From contig USLP01000069.1 of the NCBI GenBank assembly GCA_900555525.1, forward strand, positions 1-7,087: a DNA stretch of 7,087 nt. The letters are read 5' to 3'. Within the stretch, counting starts at the first letter, position 1. Every line of letters begins with the position of its first letter. The translations under genes and the position numbers were made by a program. The notes under the pieces are model-generated. The model was not told the origin of the DNA, searched no databases, and saw nothing but the letters and a program-made list of their open reading frames with translations. This DNA comes from an uncultured Eubacteriales bacterium. Its GTDB lineage: Bacteria; Bacillota; Clostridia; UMGS1840. Of this stretch, positions 6,599 through 7,087 are shown piece after piece.

Positions 6599-7087
6599 AT
6601 GAGTGAAGAATTCAAAAAAGAAGAAATAAATGGTGAGGCAGCAGAGGAAACCAAAGCTGCAGAGCATACAGAAGAAGTAAAAGCAGAAACGACAGCAGAG
6701 CAGAGTGCAGCAGAGATGGAAAAACCGCAGGAAACCGCAGAAGCGCCGAAGGCGGAAGAAAAGAAAAGGACAACCTACAGCTGGGTGAATCCGAAAATCA
6801 GCGGAAAGACCGGCGAGGAGAATAACAGCGCTTCCTACACCGGAAAACCGGATTCGTCGGAGGCAAAGGCAGAGCAGACATCTTCTGCAAAGACAGAACA
6901 TTATCAGTACCAGTCACAGACACAGAGTGCTCCGAAGCAGGAAAAACCACAGTTTTCTGCCGTTCCGCAGCCGCAGGATCACAAAAAGAAAGCGAAAAAA
7001 CCAATGTCATCCGCAAAAAAATGGGGCATGACACTTGCCATGGCAGCGTGCTTCGGACTCGTGGCAGGCGGTGTTTTCATTGGGACT
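6599..7087 (+). CDS. N-terminal part of a membrane-anchored HtrA-like serine protease, cut by the window edge
   Basis: Only the first 163 codons are present. Residues 1-57 are a low-complexity Glu/Ala/Lys-rich stretch. TYSWVNPKISGKTG (59-72) follows, then a Gln/Ser/Pro-rich region, a basic block DHKKKAKKP (127-135), and one hydrophobic segment from about 143 to the window end (MTLAMAACFGLVAGGVFIGT). This layout (long disordered cytoplasmic region, positive residues, single anchor with FGLVAGGVF) resembles trypsin-like HtrA/DegP proteases of Lachnospiraceae, whose catalytic and PDZ domains follow outside the membrane. Those domains are beyond the window, so the catalytic triad cannot be checked and another single-pass surface protein is possible. 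The gene has AAGAGG eight bases before its ATG. Its G+C and codon use (CAG, CCG, GCA) differ clearly from the AT-rich operon to its left, and it is transcribed in the opposite direction. Confidence 0.6.
   Translation, partial: MSEEFKKEEINGEAAEETKAAEHTEEVKAETTAEQSAAEMEKPQETAEAPKAEEKKRTTYSWVNPKISGKTGEENNSASYTGKPDSSEAKAEQTSSAKTEHYQYQSQTQSAPKQEKPQFSAVPQPQDHKKKAKKPMSSAKKWGMTLAMAACFGLVAGGVFIGT

Noticed and set aside
6593..6901. Minus-strand Cys/Phe/Leu-rich open frame opposite the protease N-terminus
   Set aside because: It is the complement of Glu/Ala/Lys/Gln codons in the protease gene, has no motif and no ribosome binding site.

Overview
The window looks like a low-to-moderate GC Gram-positive anaerobe of the Clostridia (Lachnospiraceae/Oscillospiraceae-like). 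This is inferred from the families present: a Firmicutes-type polysaccharide flippase, a VanZ-like protein, an uncharacterised nucleotidyltransferase, and a membrane-anchored HtrA-like protease with a long charged N-terminus. Purine-rich ribosome binding sites fit as well. No rRNA, tRNA, CRISPR array or insertion sequence was seen.

Layout. Positions 1 to about 6490 form one leftward (minus-strand) cell-surface polysaccharide operon. In transcription order it holds a 5'-truncated family-4 glycosyltransferase (6395-5730), a polysaccharide pyruvyl transferase (5691-4549), a double [4Fe-4S] oxidoreductase of the F420 hydrogenase/dehydrogenase beta-subunit family (4559-3360), a Wzx-type flippase (3363-1831), a nucleotidyltransferase-fold protein (1800-550) and a VanZ-family membrane protein that runs off the left edge. 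Gaps are short or negative: 38 bp, an 11-bp overlap, a 4-bp ATGA overlap, 30 bp and about 57 bp. This supports one transcript. From about 6500 to the right edge lies an unrelated rightward gene, an HtrA-like protease cut off by the window end just after its membrane anchor.

Composition changes twice. The left end (1 to about 1815) and the right end (about 6500 onward) are close to half G+C in the rows I counted by hand, while 1831 to about 6490 is strongly AT-rich. The AT-rich block coincides with glycosyltransferase, pyruvyl transferase, Fe-S protein and flippase. That is what an exchangeable, serotype-like cassette next to more host-like genes would look like.

How the genes work together (inference). 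The glycosyltransferase adds a sugar to a lipid-linked repeat unit. The pyruvyl transferase adds a ketal pyruvate or acts in a related way. The translationally coupled Fe-S protein supplies an unknown redox step. The flippase exports the unit. The nucleotidyltransferase-fold protein and VanZ-like protein probably have accessory roles.

The most notable feature is the junction near 6485-6500. The glycosyltransferase reading frame still matches its family upstream of its first possible ATG, then stops, and the promoter region of the divergent protease begins. The operon's own start and promoter are therefore missing. This is either a genuine recombination breakpoint or an assembly join.
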